DNA of 64,000 nt from Prolixibacter denitrificans (GTDB taxonomy: Bacteria; Bacteroidota; Bacteroidia; Bacteroidales; Prolixibacteraceae), in the NCBI RefSeq assembly GCF_003014495.1, contig NZ_PYGC01000003.1, forward strand, positions 248,001-312,000. The letters are read 5' to 3'. The notes beneath the pieces are model-generated. The model was not told the origin of the DNA and made no database searches. It saw nothing but the letters and a program-made list of their open reading frames with translations. This document shows positions 50,367 through 60,442 of this stretch, one piece after another (within the stretch, counting starts at the first letter, position 1; each line of letters opens with the position of its first letter). A program made the translations under genes and the position numbers.

Positions 50367-51569
50367 TTATTTCTTCACAAAATCCTTAAATGCATTATAC
50401 GTCCCGCCGGTTTGCTGATACTCCTGGTAATCTGCCTGCTGTTTCTTCCATTCAGCAGCCATTTGAGACAGCACTCCATCGGCATGTTCGAAAAACATCA
50501 TGTATGCATCACAAAAACGTGGTTTCCGATGATCGCGCGGGTCCTTAATCCGGTCCTTCGTGCAACCACCGTAACATTTCGTATACCAACGGCATTGACG
50601 ACATTTTACAGGAACAGCACTCTTCGCACGTCCAAAAGCCTGTTGTTTTTTGGAATTCAACATATTAACAATTTTGTCATGCCGAATATTTCCCAAACGG
50701 TATTTCGGATCGACAAAAAAGTCACATGAATAAACATTGCCGTTGTGCTCAATCACCGTGTAAACTCCGCATTCGCGCATAAATGCACACTCGGGGGCTT
50801 CCATTCCCACATACGTGTGAAAAACCGTTTCGAAGTGACGAATGGACGTGGTGGGTTGTCCGTTTTCGAAATCGGCCAGCCATAAATCGAAAAGCTCTAC
50901 CAGAAACTTGCCGTATTTTTCTGCTGTTACCGAAAAGGATGCAGCTTGGGTGGGATCATCCTTGTCCGGTTCCACTATGGGAATGAACTGCATATAAGTT
51001 AAGCCGAGACTCTTATAATAATCGTAAAGCTCCGCTGCATAATCAGCCGAATAATCGGTCACGCAACACATGGCATTCACAGCCACGCCCTCTTCCAACA
51101 ACATCTTCGCCACATTCTCCACTTTTTCCCAGGTCGGCTGCTCGCCTTTATCCTTACGAAAATGGTCGTGAATATGTTGCGGCCCGTCCAGCGATAAACC
51201 AATGAGCCAGTCGTATTCCTTGAAAAATTTGGCCCAATCGCGGTTCAATAACGTTCCGTTGGTTTGAAAACCGTTGCCGATGGCTTTTCCGTAACCATAT
51301 TTCTTCTCCAGCTCAATGGCTCGTTTGTAGAAATCCAGTCCCATCAAAGCCGGTTCACCGCCCTGCCAGGCAATGGAAACATTTTGTCCCGACTGCTGCA
51401 TCACCTGCCTTATCATCTCTTCCTGGATTTCCGGCGACATCCGGTGTACTTTCGTATCCGGAAACAGCTCGTCCTTCTCCAGGTAAAAGCAATAACTGCA
51501 ATCAAGATTACAGTCAGGGCCGGCAGGTTTTACCAGCACCGAGTTCAATGGTTTGTAATGTACGCTCAC
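50367..51569 (-). CDS. Anaerobic sulfatase-maturase-type radical SAM/SPASM enzyme
   Basis: A 400-residue radical-SAM enzyme that in this family converts a Cys or Ser of sulfatases to formylglycine. The SAM cluster cysteines are C20, C24 and C27 (CNLDCSYC). SPASM-domain cysteines for two auxiliary clusters appear in CAFMREC and in CRQCRWYTKCYGGC near the C-terminus, with the family GNVYSCDFFVDPKYRLGNI between them. The start is GTG 51569. No sulfatase gene is in the window. Upstream is a perfect -7. Confidence 0.88.
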   Translation of the reverse strand: MSVHYKPLNSVLVKPAGPDCNLDCSYCFYLEKDELFPDTKVHRMSPEIQEEMIRQVMQQSGQNVSIAWQGGEPALMGLDFYKRAIELEKKYGYGKAIGNGFQTNGTLLNRDWAKFFKEYDWLIGLSLDGPQHIHDHFRKDKGEQPTWEKVENVAKMLLEEGVAVNAMCCVTDYSADYAAELYDYYKSLGLTYMQFIPIVEPDKDDPTQAASFSVTAEKYGKFLVELFDLWLADFENGQPTTSIRHFETVFHTYVGMEAPECAFMRECGVYTVIEHNGNVYSCDFFVDPKYRLGNIRHDKIVNMLNSKKQQAFGRAKSAVPVKCRQCRWYTKCYGGCTKDRIKDPRDHRKPRFCDAYMMFFEHADGVLSQMAAEWKKQQADYQEYQQTGGTYNAFKDFVKK

Positions 51570-51623
51570 GGAAAAATCTATACTCTACAATTCTTTCTCA
51601 GTCTCACAATTATGTGATATTTG

Positions 51624-51654
51624 CAAACATAGTCAAAAATATGAGCGAGAGAAA
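51624..51654 (-). promoter_or_regulatory. Promoter of the radical-SAM, pseudo-phosphatase, CAP and YjbQ operon
   Basis: On the minus strand TTTC (plus 51651-51654), a 19-nt spacer and TATGTTTG (plus 51624-51631) followed by C match the Bacteroidota -33/-7 consensus. The leader is about 46 nt. Confidence 0.55.
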
Positions 51655-51740
51655 ATCATTCCTTTAGTTTAAATTCGCTCAATTCAGACGATTTAACCAT
51701 CTTTATGGTAACCAAATTCACGTTGAAGCGCCCGATTCTT

Positions 51741-54200
51741 ATGAGAAAATTTTTCGTCGCTTTTTCTATGCTCATTTGTTTGCTGGCTATTCCTTTAACA
51801 GGAAAAAGTCAGACGTTGACGGCTCATGTCAAAGGACAGGTGACCGACGAGAAAGGAGCTCCGCTCGAATTGGTGAACATTTCGCTCAAAGGTCTGGCTG
51901 TTGGAACCAGCACCGACGAAAATGGCCGGTTTATTTTACAGGTTCCGGCACGAAAAGAGGAAACACTTTTTATCTCCCGGGTGGGTTATCAATCGGTCGA
52001 GATGAAAATTCGACTCGCTCCCGGTGAAGAAAAAACGATCACACCAGTATTGAAGCTGCTCCCCGGAGAAATAGACGAAGTAACGGTTTCGGAATCCCGC
52101 CGCGAAAAAAACGGGATGACCACAATCAACCCGAAACTAACAACACACATTCCGGAAGTTTCGGGTGGTGGTGTGGAAGCATTACTGAAAACCATGCCCG
52201 GCGTTTATTCCAACAACGAACTTAGTTCCCGTTACTCAGTTCGCGGCGGGAACTTCGACGAAAATTTAGTGTACATCAACGGAATCGAAGTTTACCGGCC
52301 TTTCCTTGTTCGTTCCGGGCAACAGGAAGGTTTGAGTGTTATCAATCCTGACATGGTTTCGTCCATTGAGTTTTCGTCAGGAGGTTTCGATGCTTCCTAC
52401 GGCGACAAAATGTCTTCGGTACTAGATATTCATTACCGGAAACCAAAACAAACCGCCGCGTCCGCGGAAGTGAGTTTACTGGGAGCTTCCGCTCATATGG
52501 AAGGAACAGCGTTGAAAAACCGGTTCACCCACATCACGGGAATCCGATACAAAACCAATCGTTACCTGTTGGGAACATTGGACCAAAAGGGAGATTATTC
52601 TCCCAACTTCCTTGATTTCCAAACGTATCTCACCTATCAGTTTTCACCGAAACTCACGCTGGGTTTCCTTGGAAATATTGCTTCGAATGTTTATCAGTTT
52701 ATTCCGACAACCCGAGAAACACAATACGGAACCTGGAGTCAGGTGTACCAGCTAAAAATTTACTTCGACGGACAGGAAAAGGACCGGTACGAAACGAAAT
52801 TGGGCGCGTTGAATCTGAATTATCATCCAATAGATGAGCTTCACTTGAAACTAACCGCTTCCGCTTTTCACTCGGTGGAAGCAGAACGATATGACATCCA
52901 GGGGCAATACTTATTGAACGAAGTGGATATTTCTCCCGGCTCGGCTACTTACGCTGACAGTACTATGAACATTGGCATTGGCTCCTATCTCGACCATGCC
53001 CGCAACAATCTCGATGCCAGAGTAATGAGCATCGAGCATCGTGGTGAACTTAGGGAAGGGAATCACAAAGTAGACTGGGGATTGCAATTCAGGCATGAAA
53101 CCTTTGACGAAAAAATCAACGAATGGCAAATGCGCGATTCGGCCGGTTATTCACTACCGCGAAACGACCAGATGGTGGAGCTTTACCAATCGGTGAATGC
53201 AAAAAATAACATCAGCAGCAATCGCTTTTCCGGATTTATTCAGGATACCTGGAACATTCCACTGTCAGACGGCAATCTCAACCTGAACGGTGGAATCCGG
53301 GCTCAATACTGGGATTTCAATGAACAAACCATTGTGAGTCCTCGCGTTTCGGCCACGTGGTACCCAAACTGGCAAAAAAACTACGTTTTTCGGCTGGCCT
53401 GGGGGAAATACCAGCAAATGCCCTTTTTCAAGGAACTACAGACCCTCGATGGACAAATCAACCGGAATGTAAAAGCTCAGGATGCAACCCATTATGTGGT
53501 CGGCGTCGACCATCTGTTTAGACTGTGGGAACGTCCGTTTAAACTCTCTTCCGAAGTTTATTACAAGTCGCTCAAAAATCTGATCCCCTACCAGATTGAC
53601 AATATCCGCATCCGTTACCTTTCGGGAGAAGTGGCCAAGGGTTATGCGTATGGTCTCGACATGAAACTGAACGGTGAGTTCGTCAGCGGCATTCAGTCAT
53701 GGGCCAGCCTTTCGCTCATGAAAACGGAGGAAGACATTATCGGCGACCATTACACGATTACCGATGCGAACGGAAATACGCAAATTGTTTATCCGGGTTA
53801 CATTCCGCGCCCAACCGATCAACGTGTCAATTTCAGTCTCTTTTTCCAGGATTACTTTCCGGGATATCCATCCATCAAGATGTACCTGACGCTGCATTAC
53901 GGTTCGAAATTGCCTTTCGGTCCACCAAACAACGAACGTTGGATGGACACTTTCAGGATGCCGCCTTACCGCCGCGTGGATATCGGCTTCACCAAAACAT
54001 TGTTTTCCGGTGACAACCACAACATAAAAAACCGATTGGGCATGAAAGCTGCGTCCATTTCTCTGGAGGTTTTCAATCTGATGGACATCAACAACACCAT
54101 TTCTTACTTCTGGGTAACCGACGTCTACAATCAAATGCATGCGGTACCCAATTACCTGACGGGAAGAAGAATCAACCTGAAACTTTCGGCCCGATTTTAA
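51741..54200 (+). CDS. TonB-dependent receptor with carboxypeptidase-regulatory-like domain
   Basis: An 819-residue outer-membrane receptor. ATG 51741 gives a normal signal peptide (MRKFFVAFSMLICLLAIPLT); the frame opens at 51705. Order: signal, carboxypeptidase-regulatory-like domain (about 25-110, VKGQVTDEKGAPLELVNISL), plug (ALLKTMPGVYSNNELSSRYS, SVRGGNFDENLVYINGIEV), then a 22-stranded-type barrel ending NLKLSARF. No SusD lipoprotein follows, so it is not a typical Sus-type pair. The cargo is unknown. Confidence 0.9.
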   Translation: MRKFFVAFSMLICLLAIPLTGKSQTLTAHVKGQVTDEKGAPLELVNISLKGLAVGTSTDENGRFILQVPARKEETLFISRVGYQSVEMKIRLAPGEEKTITPVLKLLPGEIDEVTVSESRREKNGMTTINPKLTTHIPEVSGGGVEALLKTMPGVYSNNELSSRYSVRGGNFDENLVYINGIEVYRPFLVRSGQQEGLSVINPDMVSSIEFSSGGFDASYGDKMSSVLDIHYRKPKQTAASAEVSLLGASAHMEGTALKNRFTHITGIRYKTNRYLLGTLDQKGDYSPNFLDFQTYLTYQFSPKLTLGFLGNIASNVYQFIPTTRETQYGTWSQVYQLKIYFDGQEKDRYETKLGALNLNYHPIDELHLKLTASAFHSVEAERYDIQGQYLLNEVDISPGSATYADSTMNIGIGSYLDHARNNLDARVMSIEHRGELREGNHKVDWGLQFRHETFDEKINEWQMRDSAGYSLPRNDQMVELYQSVNAKNNISSNRFSGFIQDTWNIPLSDGNLNLNGGIRAQYWDFNEQTIVSPRVSATWYPNWQKNYVFRLAWGKYQQMPFFKELQTLDGQINRNVKAQDATHYVVGVDHLFRLWERPFKLSSEVYYKSLKNLIPYQIDNIRIRYLSGEVAKGYAYGLDMKLNGEFVSGIQSWASLSLMKTEEDIIGDHYTITDANGNTQIVYPGYIPRPTDQRVNFSLFFQDYFPGYPSIKMYLTLHYGSKLPFGPPNNERWMDTFRMPPYRRVDIGFTKTLFSGDNHNIKNRLGMKAASISLEVFNLMDINNTISYFWVTDVYNQMHAVPNYLTGRRINLKLSARF

Positions 54201-54277
54201 CGGCCTTGGCGGATTTCCGATTTTCAGCTAATTTCGGAGCCGGGAATGATTAACACCTTAATTCAACGCTAAAGCAA

Positions 54278-56326
54278 ATGACCTTTTTATATCCGACATA
54301 TTTCTGGGCGCTGTTCCTGATTCTCATTCCCATTATTATTCACATTTTTAAGTTCCGGCGTTACACCACGGTTTATTTCAGTAATGTCAGGGCCCTAAGC
54401 CAACTGAAGAAGGAGAAGAAACAGCAAAAGCATCTGAAGGAATTGTTGATACTCGCCAGTCGGATATTGGCAATCGCATTTCTGGTTACCGCTTTCGCTC
54501 ACCCTTTTATTCCTCCAAAGAATGCCTCAACGGATACCAATTTGAATAAAGCAGGCATTTACATCGACAATTCCTTCAGTATGCTGGCCGGCTCCGAGGG
54601 AAACAACCTGCTGGAACAGGCCAAACAGGAAGCGCTGAACCTGGCTAATGCTTATCCGGCTGATACCAAGTTTGCATTGGTCACGAACGATTTATCGCTG
54701 CAAAACCAGCGTTTGCTCGACCGGAGTATGTTGATCAACCGAATCAGCGCAGTGGAAGCCACGCCGGCCCGTCCGCCACTTTCGCAAATCATTCGGGTGC
54801 TTTCCCGACGACTGAAAAGCGAAAAGAATGCCAGCCCAAATTCGGTCTACCTGTTCAGCGATTTTCAGAAAAACATAGCAGATATAGGGCGAATAAAGGC
54901 TGACACTTCGTTGAGCCTGAATATTGATTTGTTAAAGGCACAGCAATCCGACAATCTCCTCGTTGATTCAGTCTGGTTTGCCGTACCCGGAAGAATTAAA
55001 GGGACCGCAGAAACACTTTATGCCCGGGTCAGAAATAACGGAGCTCAGGAGTTGGCAGACGTTCCCATGCGTTACATCGAAAACGACTCGCTGCGTGCTG
55101 TCACCAGTTTTGACCTGAAGCCCAACCAAGAAAAAACCGTTTCGCTGAAATTCACTGCCCGAAGTGCGGGAATTAAAAATGCCCAGGTGGAATTGACCGA
55201 TTATCCGGTTACCTATGACAACACGCTTTACATCGGCTTCCGGGTAACCGGACGGATTAAAGCACTGGTGATTCACGGCAACGAAGAAGGGACTAAATAT
55301 CTTTCTGCATTACTAAAAACCGACAGCCTGGTGCATTACCAGGAAGTTAGCTGGCAACAGGTCCGAACCGGCGAATTCAGTAAGCAACAAATTGTTTTTC
55401 TTACTCAACTTCCGGAAGTTTCTTCCGGGTTGACAGCAAGTCTGGCCCAATTTATCCGACAAGGCGGAACGGTTGTCTTTTTCCCGGCGAAAAACGGTGA
55501 TCTGGAATCATACAACCGCTTCATCAACGAAATGCAGGGAAATCCTTTTTCCACAACTGCCGACACAACTTCCATGCGCATCGCAAAGCTTGATGTCACG
55601 AATCCGCTTTTCCAGGATGTTTTCAGTGGTCCCCATCCGGATGGCGATTTGCCGGAAGTGAAAATTCATTTGCCCAGTCAAACCGTTCAGACCAGGGTAT
55701 TGCCTATTCTTACGCTGGCTAACGGAAATCTGCTTCTGAGCGAAAGCCAACCCGGCAAAGGAAAATTCTTCCTCTTTACGCTGCCATCATCGCAGGAAAA
55801 CCGTGCATTCTTCACCAATGCGTTGTTTGTTCCCCTGATATACAAAATGGTGCTGAACAGTGTGCAAGGTTCACCGCTGTATTACACCATCGGGCAAAAT
55901 AAAGTGATTGACCTTCCCTTTCCGGGAAACGGAAATACACAGAGCGAAATGCAACTAAAAGGAGTTGGCAACTCGTTCGATTGGCTGCCCACCATACAGC
56001 CTCTTCCGGGAAACCGATTTCAAATGAAAACCGATGCCGTTACCCAGGCCGGAAACTACGAATTGACATCCGGAAACGGAACGTTACCGCTGGCTTTTAA
56101 TTACGATCGGAAAGAATCTGCCCCGGATTGTTACAACGCCGACCAACTCAGAGAGCAACTCCAACAAACTGGCTTCCAAAAGGTGCATTTTATTACCGCA
56201 TCAAAGACTGAACTTTCTGCTCACTTCGATGTCGTACATAATGGGAGACAACTTTGGAGGTTATTCCTGGTGCTCGCCATCATGGCCCTTCTGGCTGAAG
56301 TTTTAATTATCCGTTTTTGGAAATAA
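54278..56326 (+). CDS. BatA-like membrane protein with VWA-type region
   Basis: A 682-residue protein starting with the BatA N-terminal membrane segment (FWALFLILIPIIIHIFKFRRY), a second helix (about 60-75), a VWA-like domain with YIDNSFSMLAGSEGNN, a long periplasmic beta-rich region including a type-1 glutamine-amidotransferase-like fold (about 325-500), and a C-terminal helix (FLVLAIMALLAEVLIIRFW). It is not part of the bat operon at 27-35 kb. It follows the TonB receptor by 77 nt. The function is unknown. Confidence 0.82.
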   Translation: MTFLYPTYFWALFLILIPIIIHIFKFRRYTTVYFSNVRALSQLKKEKKQQKHLKELLILASRILAIAFLVTAFAHPFIPPKNASTDTNLNKAGIYIDNSFSMLAGSEGNNLLEQAKQEALNLANAYPADTKFALVTNDLSLQNQRLLDRSMLINRISAVEATPARPPLSQIIRVLSRRLKSEKNASPNSVYLFSDFQKNIADIGRIKADTSLSLNIDLLKAQQSDNLLVDSVWFAVPGRIKGTAETLYARVRNNGAQELADVPMRYIENDSLRAVTSFDLKPNQEKTVSLKFTARSAGIKNAQVELTDYPVTYDNTLYIGFRVTGRIKALVIHGNEEGTKYLSALLKTDSLVHYQEVSWQQVRTGEFSKQQIVFLTQLPEVSSGLTASLAQFIRQGGTVVFFPAKNGDLESYNRFINEMQGNPFSTTADTTSMRIAKLDVTNPLFQDVFSGPHPDGDLPEVKIHLPSQTVQTRVLPILTLANGNLLLSESQPGKGKFFLFTLPSSQENRAFFTNALFVPLIYKMVLNSVQGSPLYYTIGQNKVIDLPFPGNGNTQSEMQLKGVGNSFDWLPTIQPLPGNRFQMKTDAVTQAGNYELTSGNGTLPLAFNYDRKESAPDCYNADQLREQLQQTGFQKVHFITASKTELSAHFDVVHNGRQLWRLFLVLAIMALLAEVLIIRFWK

Positions 56327-56429
56327 TCCGGTAACAAATTAGCAACCACTTTTCATCTTTCGCTTCCGGTTTAACGTCAAAATAAAAACGGGGCTATTGC
56401 AGAACATTTTGATAATGCCAATTAAATCC

Positions 56430-56458
56430 TTTAGCTTCAACTCCCGCTGATAAATTTC
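56430..56458 (+). promoter_or_regulatory. Promoter of rocD
   Basis: TTTA (56430-56433), a 17-nt spacer and TAAATTTC (56451-56458) resemble the -33/-7 pair (seven of eight in the -7). The leader to ATG 56483 is about 17 nt. Confidence 0.4.
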
Positions 56459-56482
56459 CAATTGTATAAAACCATATTACGT

Positions 56483-57700
56483 ATGAATATGACGACGAAA
56501 GACTACATTGCCCGTGAGGATCAATACGGAGCACATAACTATCACCCGCTTCCCGTTGTACTGGAAAGAGGCGAAGGTATTTTTGTATGGGACGTGGAAG
56601 GCAAAAAATATTATGACTTCCTGGCTGCTTACTCGGCGGTAAACCAAGGACATTCGCACCCAAAAATTGTAAAAGCATTGACTGAGCAAGCCAATAAACT
56701 GGCGCTGACGTCACGTGCTTTTTATAACAACGTACTCGGTGAGTGGGAAGAGTACATCACCAAGCTGTTTGGCTACGATAAAATGCTGCCGATGAACTCG
56801 GGCGCCGAAGCCGACGAAACAGCGCTGAAGCTGATTCGCAAATGGGCATATAAAGTAAAAGGCGTTCCGCAGAATGAAGCCCGCATTATTTGCTGCGACG
56901 GCAACTTCCACGGACGTACCATTTCCATCATTTCGATGTCGACTGACCCGGATGCATATGGCGACTACGGACCTTATACGCCTGGGTTTGTAAAAGTTCC
57001 GTATAACGATTTGGAAGCACTCGAAGCAGAGCTGAAGAATCCGAATACGGCAGGTTTCCTCGTTGAGCCGATTCAGGCTGAAGCCGGTGTTTACGTTCCG
57101 GAAGATGGTTACCTGAAAAAAGCCAAAGCATTGTGTGAAAAACACAACGTTCTTTTCGTTGCCGACGAAGTGCAAACCGGACTGGGCCGTACAGGCAAAA
57201 TGCTGGCCTGCGACCACGAAGATGTTCGTCCGGACATTCTGGTACTCGGGAAAGCCATTTCAGGCGGTTTAATGCCCGTTTCCTGCGTGTTGGCCGACGA
57301 TGATGTTATGCTGACCATTAAACCGGGAGAACACGGTTCTACGTACGGTGGAAACCCAATTGCCGCAAAAGTTGCGATTGCCGCTCTGGAAGTACTGCAG
57401 GAAGAGAACCTGGTGGATAACTCCGAAAAGATTGGCGCTTATTTCCGCAAGGAGATGAAAGCCATCGACTCGCCGTTGATTCAGGAAGTACGCGGAAAAG
57501 GTTTGCTGAACGCAATTCAGATTAAACCAACCAACGGTAAAACGGCATGGGATGTTTGTCTCGCGATGAAAGAGCACGGTCTTATCGCTAAACCAACCCA
57601 CGAGCACACCATTCGTTTCACTCCGCCGCTTACTATCACCGAGGAGCAAATGGCTGAAGCCATCTCTCTGATCAAAAAAGCATTCGCTGAATTCGAATAA
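56483..57700 (+). CDS. rocD: Ornithine aminotransferase
   Basis: A 405-residue PLP enzyme of the class-III aminotransferase family converting ornithine and 2-oxoglutarate to glutamate semialdehyde and glutamate. The N-terminus [20 protein letters not shown] and [20 protein letters not shown] are specific to ornithine aminotransferase; the PLP lysine lies in [18 protein letters not shown] 56483 is taken as start; the frame's first codon at 56462 is a TTG and ATG 56489 is also possible. Confidence 0.93.
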   Translation: MNMTTKDYIAREDQYGAHNYHPLPVVLERGEGIFVWDVEGKKYYDFLAAYSAVNQGHSHPKIVKALTEQANKLALTSRAFYNNVLGEWEEYITKLFGYDKMLPMNSGAEADETALKLIRKWAYKVKGVPQNEARIICCDGNFHGRTISIISMSTDPDAYGDYGPYTPGFVKVPYNDLEALEAELKNPNTAGFLVEPIQAEAGVYVPEDGYLKKAKALCEKHNVLFVADEVQTGLGRTGKMLACDHEDVRPDILVLGKAISGGLMPVSCVLADDDVMLTIKPGEHGSTYGGNPIAAKVAIAALEVLQEENLVDNSEKIGAYFRKEMKAIDSPLIQEVRGKGLLNAIQIKPTNGKTAWDVCLAMKEHGLIAKPTHEHTIRFTPPLTITEEQMAEAISLIKKAFAEFE

Positions 57701-57717
57701 ATACAAAACGTCAGACA

Positions 57718-57755
57718 CAAAAAAAGGCCTCTCCGCATTGGAGTGGCCTTTTTAT
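57718..57755. terminator. Bidirectional terminator between rocD and the LysM gene
   Basis: AAAAAGGCC and GGCCTTTTT with inner CTCC/GGAG form a stem with paired T mismatches around a 5-nt loop; A and T runs flank both sides. It serves both convergent genes. Confidence 0.8.
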
Positions 57756-57777
57756 TTTTAATTCCCTGGTTTATTGA

Positions 57778-60285
57778 CTAATTCCGGTTGCCCGGAAACG
57801 TAATAACATTGTTCTGTTGATTCGTATTTGTACTGTCGGACTGCATCTCTTCCGTTTGTCCTGAAATCAACAACGGCAAATCACCTACTTTTCCAACTGC
57901 CTTCACATGATAGTCGCGTGTATATTTCATGATGTACAGCGTGTGGTTCATATAACCGCCAAAATCGGAAACCTTCTGGAAGTTATAGTCGCCTTGCAGC
58001 AAGTGTACATTCAGGTACGGAAGGCATTGAGCAAAGTTGGTTCCGAATTTCTGAATAGCATGCACAAAATAATTCGTGATATCGTATCCCTGGAAACTAA
58101 ACTGATTGGGCTCGTCGTAGAAATTATTCCGATAGCGCTCAATAAACCGCACCACACCTTTATCACGATAGTCGATGTAATAAGGCGTCAGGTAATGCAG
58201 CTTCAGGTTGTGCAGATAATCAGTTTCAATACTCCGGTAACGTGAAAATTCCGAAAGACCGACCAGCGTAATGTTATATTTCTTGGCCGCTGTATTCAGG
58301 TTTGTTACTGCCACACTTACGTCGGCTTCACGAGTCATCGGCACAATCACCACGTTATCCTTGTTCGGCTCAAGCAGATGAATCAGTCCGTAGTATCCGC
58401 CTTCGCGGAAATCGAATTCGTGAAAAAGAACCGACGGTGTTTGGTCATAATAGCCGGTAGCGAAGAATTTGTTCCGCACCCAATCTACCAGTTTCGATTC
58501 ATCGAGATGCGCATTGTTGCCCATCTGCATCACAATGAAGTTCTTGTTAAAGTAGTCGTCGCCCAGATAGTCAGCCGTTGCTTTCAAACGGTACATCTTG
58601 TCCGGATTAATTTGGAAATAATACGGATTCTTGTCAGCAAGCCCTCCGTTTGACGCCAGCGGAGAAACCATCGGAATCCGGTTTTTGGCTGAAAGCTCCG
58701 ATACCATTTTCTGGCATTTAGGGTACACCGGACCTATAATCAAATTCAGCGACAAGAACTCGGGACGTTGAACCAATTGCCGGATTACACTTGTATCCTG
58801 GTTTGTATCGTAAACATACAATTCCGTTTTAATACCTTGTTGTTTCAACGTATCCAATGCCAGTAAAACTCCTTCGTAAAAATCGAGGAAATTAACCGAT
58901 GGCTCGTACACAATCTTGTGGTCTCTTACCTTCACCGAATCAACAACCGGGTCATCAATTCCAGCAGCCTTTTGTTCGTCAATCTGCTTCTGTATTTCGT
59001 CCGGTGTCATCCGGATATAATTGACCGTGTCATTTGCTTCGAGATACAACGGAAGGAACAATCCAATTTTAATCGGTTCGTTACCCGACCAGCTCATTCC
59101 CATACATTCAGCTTTCGGTGCAGCCGGATTAGGCTCGACTTCGTAAGCGGGCGTTTGAACCGGAACGTTGGATTTAATTTCATCCGAAAGATTTTCCTTC
59201 AACTCTTCCGGTACACCGGCCTTGGGAATCAGCAGTTGCTCGCCAACTACCGGTCCACGCAATTTCAGCACAGGGTTCAGCTCTTTCAGCTGACTGATTT
59301 TCACATTGTACTGATGTGAAAGTCCGTAAAGCGTTTCGCCTTTGGTAACTGTATGGTATTGAAACAGATTCTTATTGATGGGAACAACTTTCGTTGAAGC
59401 CACCTGTTTTTCCGGAATACGAATGACCAGACCAGCATTCAACCCATCATACAATTGCGGATTCAACTTCACCAACTCGTCCTGCGATACACCGAAACGC
59501 TGTTTCAGACTGAAATAGGTATCGCCCGTTTCTACACGGTAGGTAAAATATTTTCCTGAAGCCGTTGGAACCAACTGGGTAGGTTGAGTGGAAGCCTGTT
59601 TGGGAATTCTCAGCATACTTCCGGTTTCGAGTGACTGCTCTGCCCCGGGATTCGCTTTCACTATTTCGCTTATCTTCCTGTTATACTCTTTCGAAATGGA
59701 ATAGAGTGTTTCCCCTTTTTCCACTTTGTGGTAAAAATAATTATCATTTGCCTGGGGCGCTTGCTGCATTTCCGTTGTCGGTTGTGTTTGCCGCGGAATG
59801 CGCAAAACTTCGCCTACCAGCAATTCTTTTCTAGCTTCCGGATTGTATTTATATATGGTTTGAACGTCGACGCCATACTGACGGGAGATGGAGTAAACCG
59901 TTTCCTGCGGTTTCACCGGATGGAAAAAGAAATCAGCCGAAGGTGGCAAAGCGTGCTGTTTTTCACGTGTTTTATGTCGGCGGCGTCTTTTTTCTTTCCG
60001 CGATTCACTTTTTTGCATCTTCCCCACAGGAATGCGCAGGATTTCGCCAATCGAAAGTCCATCCTTCACCGACGGATTTTCGTCCGCAATTTCGGTTTGT
60101 GGAACTCCGTACGATTGAGAAATCGAATACAAGGTTTGCCCTTTTTCAACGGTATGTAACAGGTATTTTTTTCCTCCAATAACTACGGTCTCGGACGAAA
60201 TTTTGACCTGAGCCACTGTCGGGATTACCGTCAGCGCAAACAAAAAAGTGAAAACTATGGTAAAACGGCTTATTCTGGTCTTCAT
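57778..60285 (-). CDS. LysM-repeat and periplasmic-binding-protein-like fusion
   Basis: An 835-residue exported protein. ATG 60285 was used because the first codon of the frame, at 60291, is a TTG. Order: signal (FTIVFTFLFALTVIPTVAQ), five LysM peptidoglycan-binding units of about 45 residues each (for example HTVEKGQTLYSISQSYGVPQ, later YHKVEKGETLYSISKEYN), then from about residue 400 a type-1 periplasmic-binding fold (KIGLFLPLYLEANDTV and LIIGPVYPKCQKM). Peptidoglycan anchoring plus a receptor-like fold, as in LppC/LpoA-type activators, is suggestive but unproven. Confidence 0.85.
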   Translation of the reverse strand: MKTRISRFTIVFTFLFALTVIPTVAQVKISSETVVIGGKKYLLHTVEKGQTLYSISQSYGVPQTEIADENPSVKDGLSIGEILRIPVGKMQKSESRKEKRRRRHKTREKQHALPPSADFFFHPVKPQETVYSISRQYGVDVQTIYKYNPEARKELLVGEVLRIPRQTQPTTEMQQAPQANDNYFYHKVEKGETLYSISKEYNRKISEIVKANPGAEQSLETGSMLRIPKQASTQPTQLVPTASGKYFTYRVETGDTYFSLKQRFGVSQDELVKLNPQLYDGLNAGLVIRIPEKQVASTKVVPINKNLFQYHTVTKGETLYGLSHQYNVKISQLKELNPVLKLRGPVVGEQLLIPKAGVPEELKENLSDEIKSNVPVQTPAYEVEPNPAAPKAECMGMSWSGNEPIKIGLFLPLYLEANDTVNYIRMTPDEIQKQIDEQKAAGIDDPVVDSVKVRDHKIVYEPSVNFLDFYEGVLLALDTLKQQGIKTELYVYDTNQDTSVIRQLVQRPEFLSLNLIIGPVYPKCQKMVSELSAKNRIPMVSPLASNGGLADKNPYYFQINPDKMYRLKATADYLGDDYFNKNFIVMQMGNNAHLDESKLVDWVRNKFFATGYYDQTPSVLFHEFDFREGGYYGLIHLLEPNKDNVVIVPMTREADVSVAVTNLNTAAKKYNITLVGLSEFSRYRSIETDYLHNLKLHYLTPYYIDYRDKGVVRFIERYRNNFYDEPNQFSFQGYDITNYFVHAIQKFGTNFAQCLPYLNVHLLQGDYNFQKVSDFGGYMNHTLYIMKYTRDYHVKAVGKVGDLPLLISGQTEEMQSDSTNTNQQNNVITFPGNRN

Positions 60286-60381
60286 TTTCAATATCTACAG
60301 AAATGTCAAATAGTTGGCCGAAAGGTAAGAAATTTTGCAAACATTCCTGAACGCTCTCTTCCTCACAAGTGACGGAGAAAC

Positions 60382-60420
60382 AAAAAAAAGCCGGCTTTCA
60401 TTTGTCATTAAAAGCCGGTT
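60382..60420 (-). terminator. Terminator of the nfnAB and dihydroorotate-dehydrogenase-like operon
   Basis: On the minus strand AACCGGCTTTTA pairs with TGAAAGCCGG (imperfect inner part) and is followed by seven T (plus-strand A run 60382-60389). It lies 22 nt after the stop at 60443. Confidence 0.8.
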
Positions 60421-60442
60421 AGTCTGAAGTATTAAATTTTGT

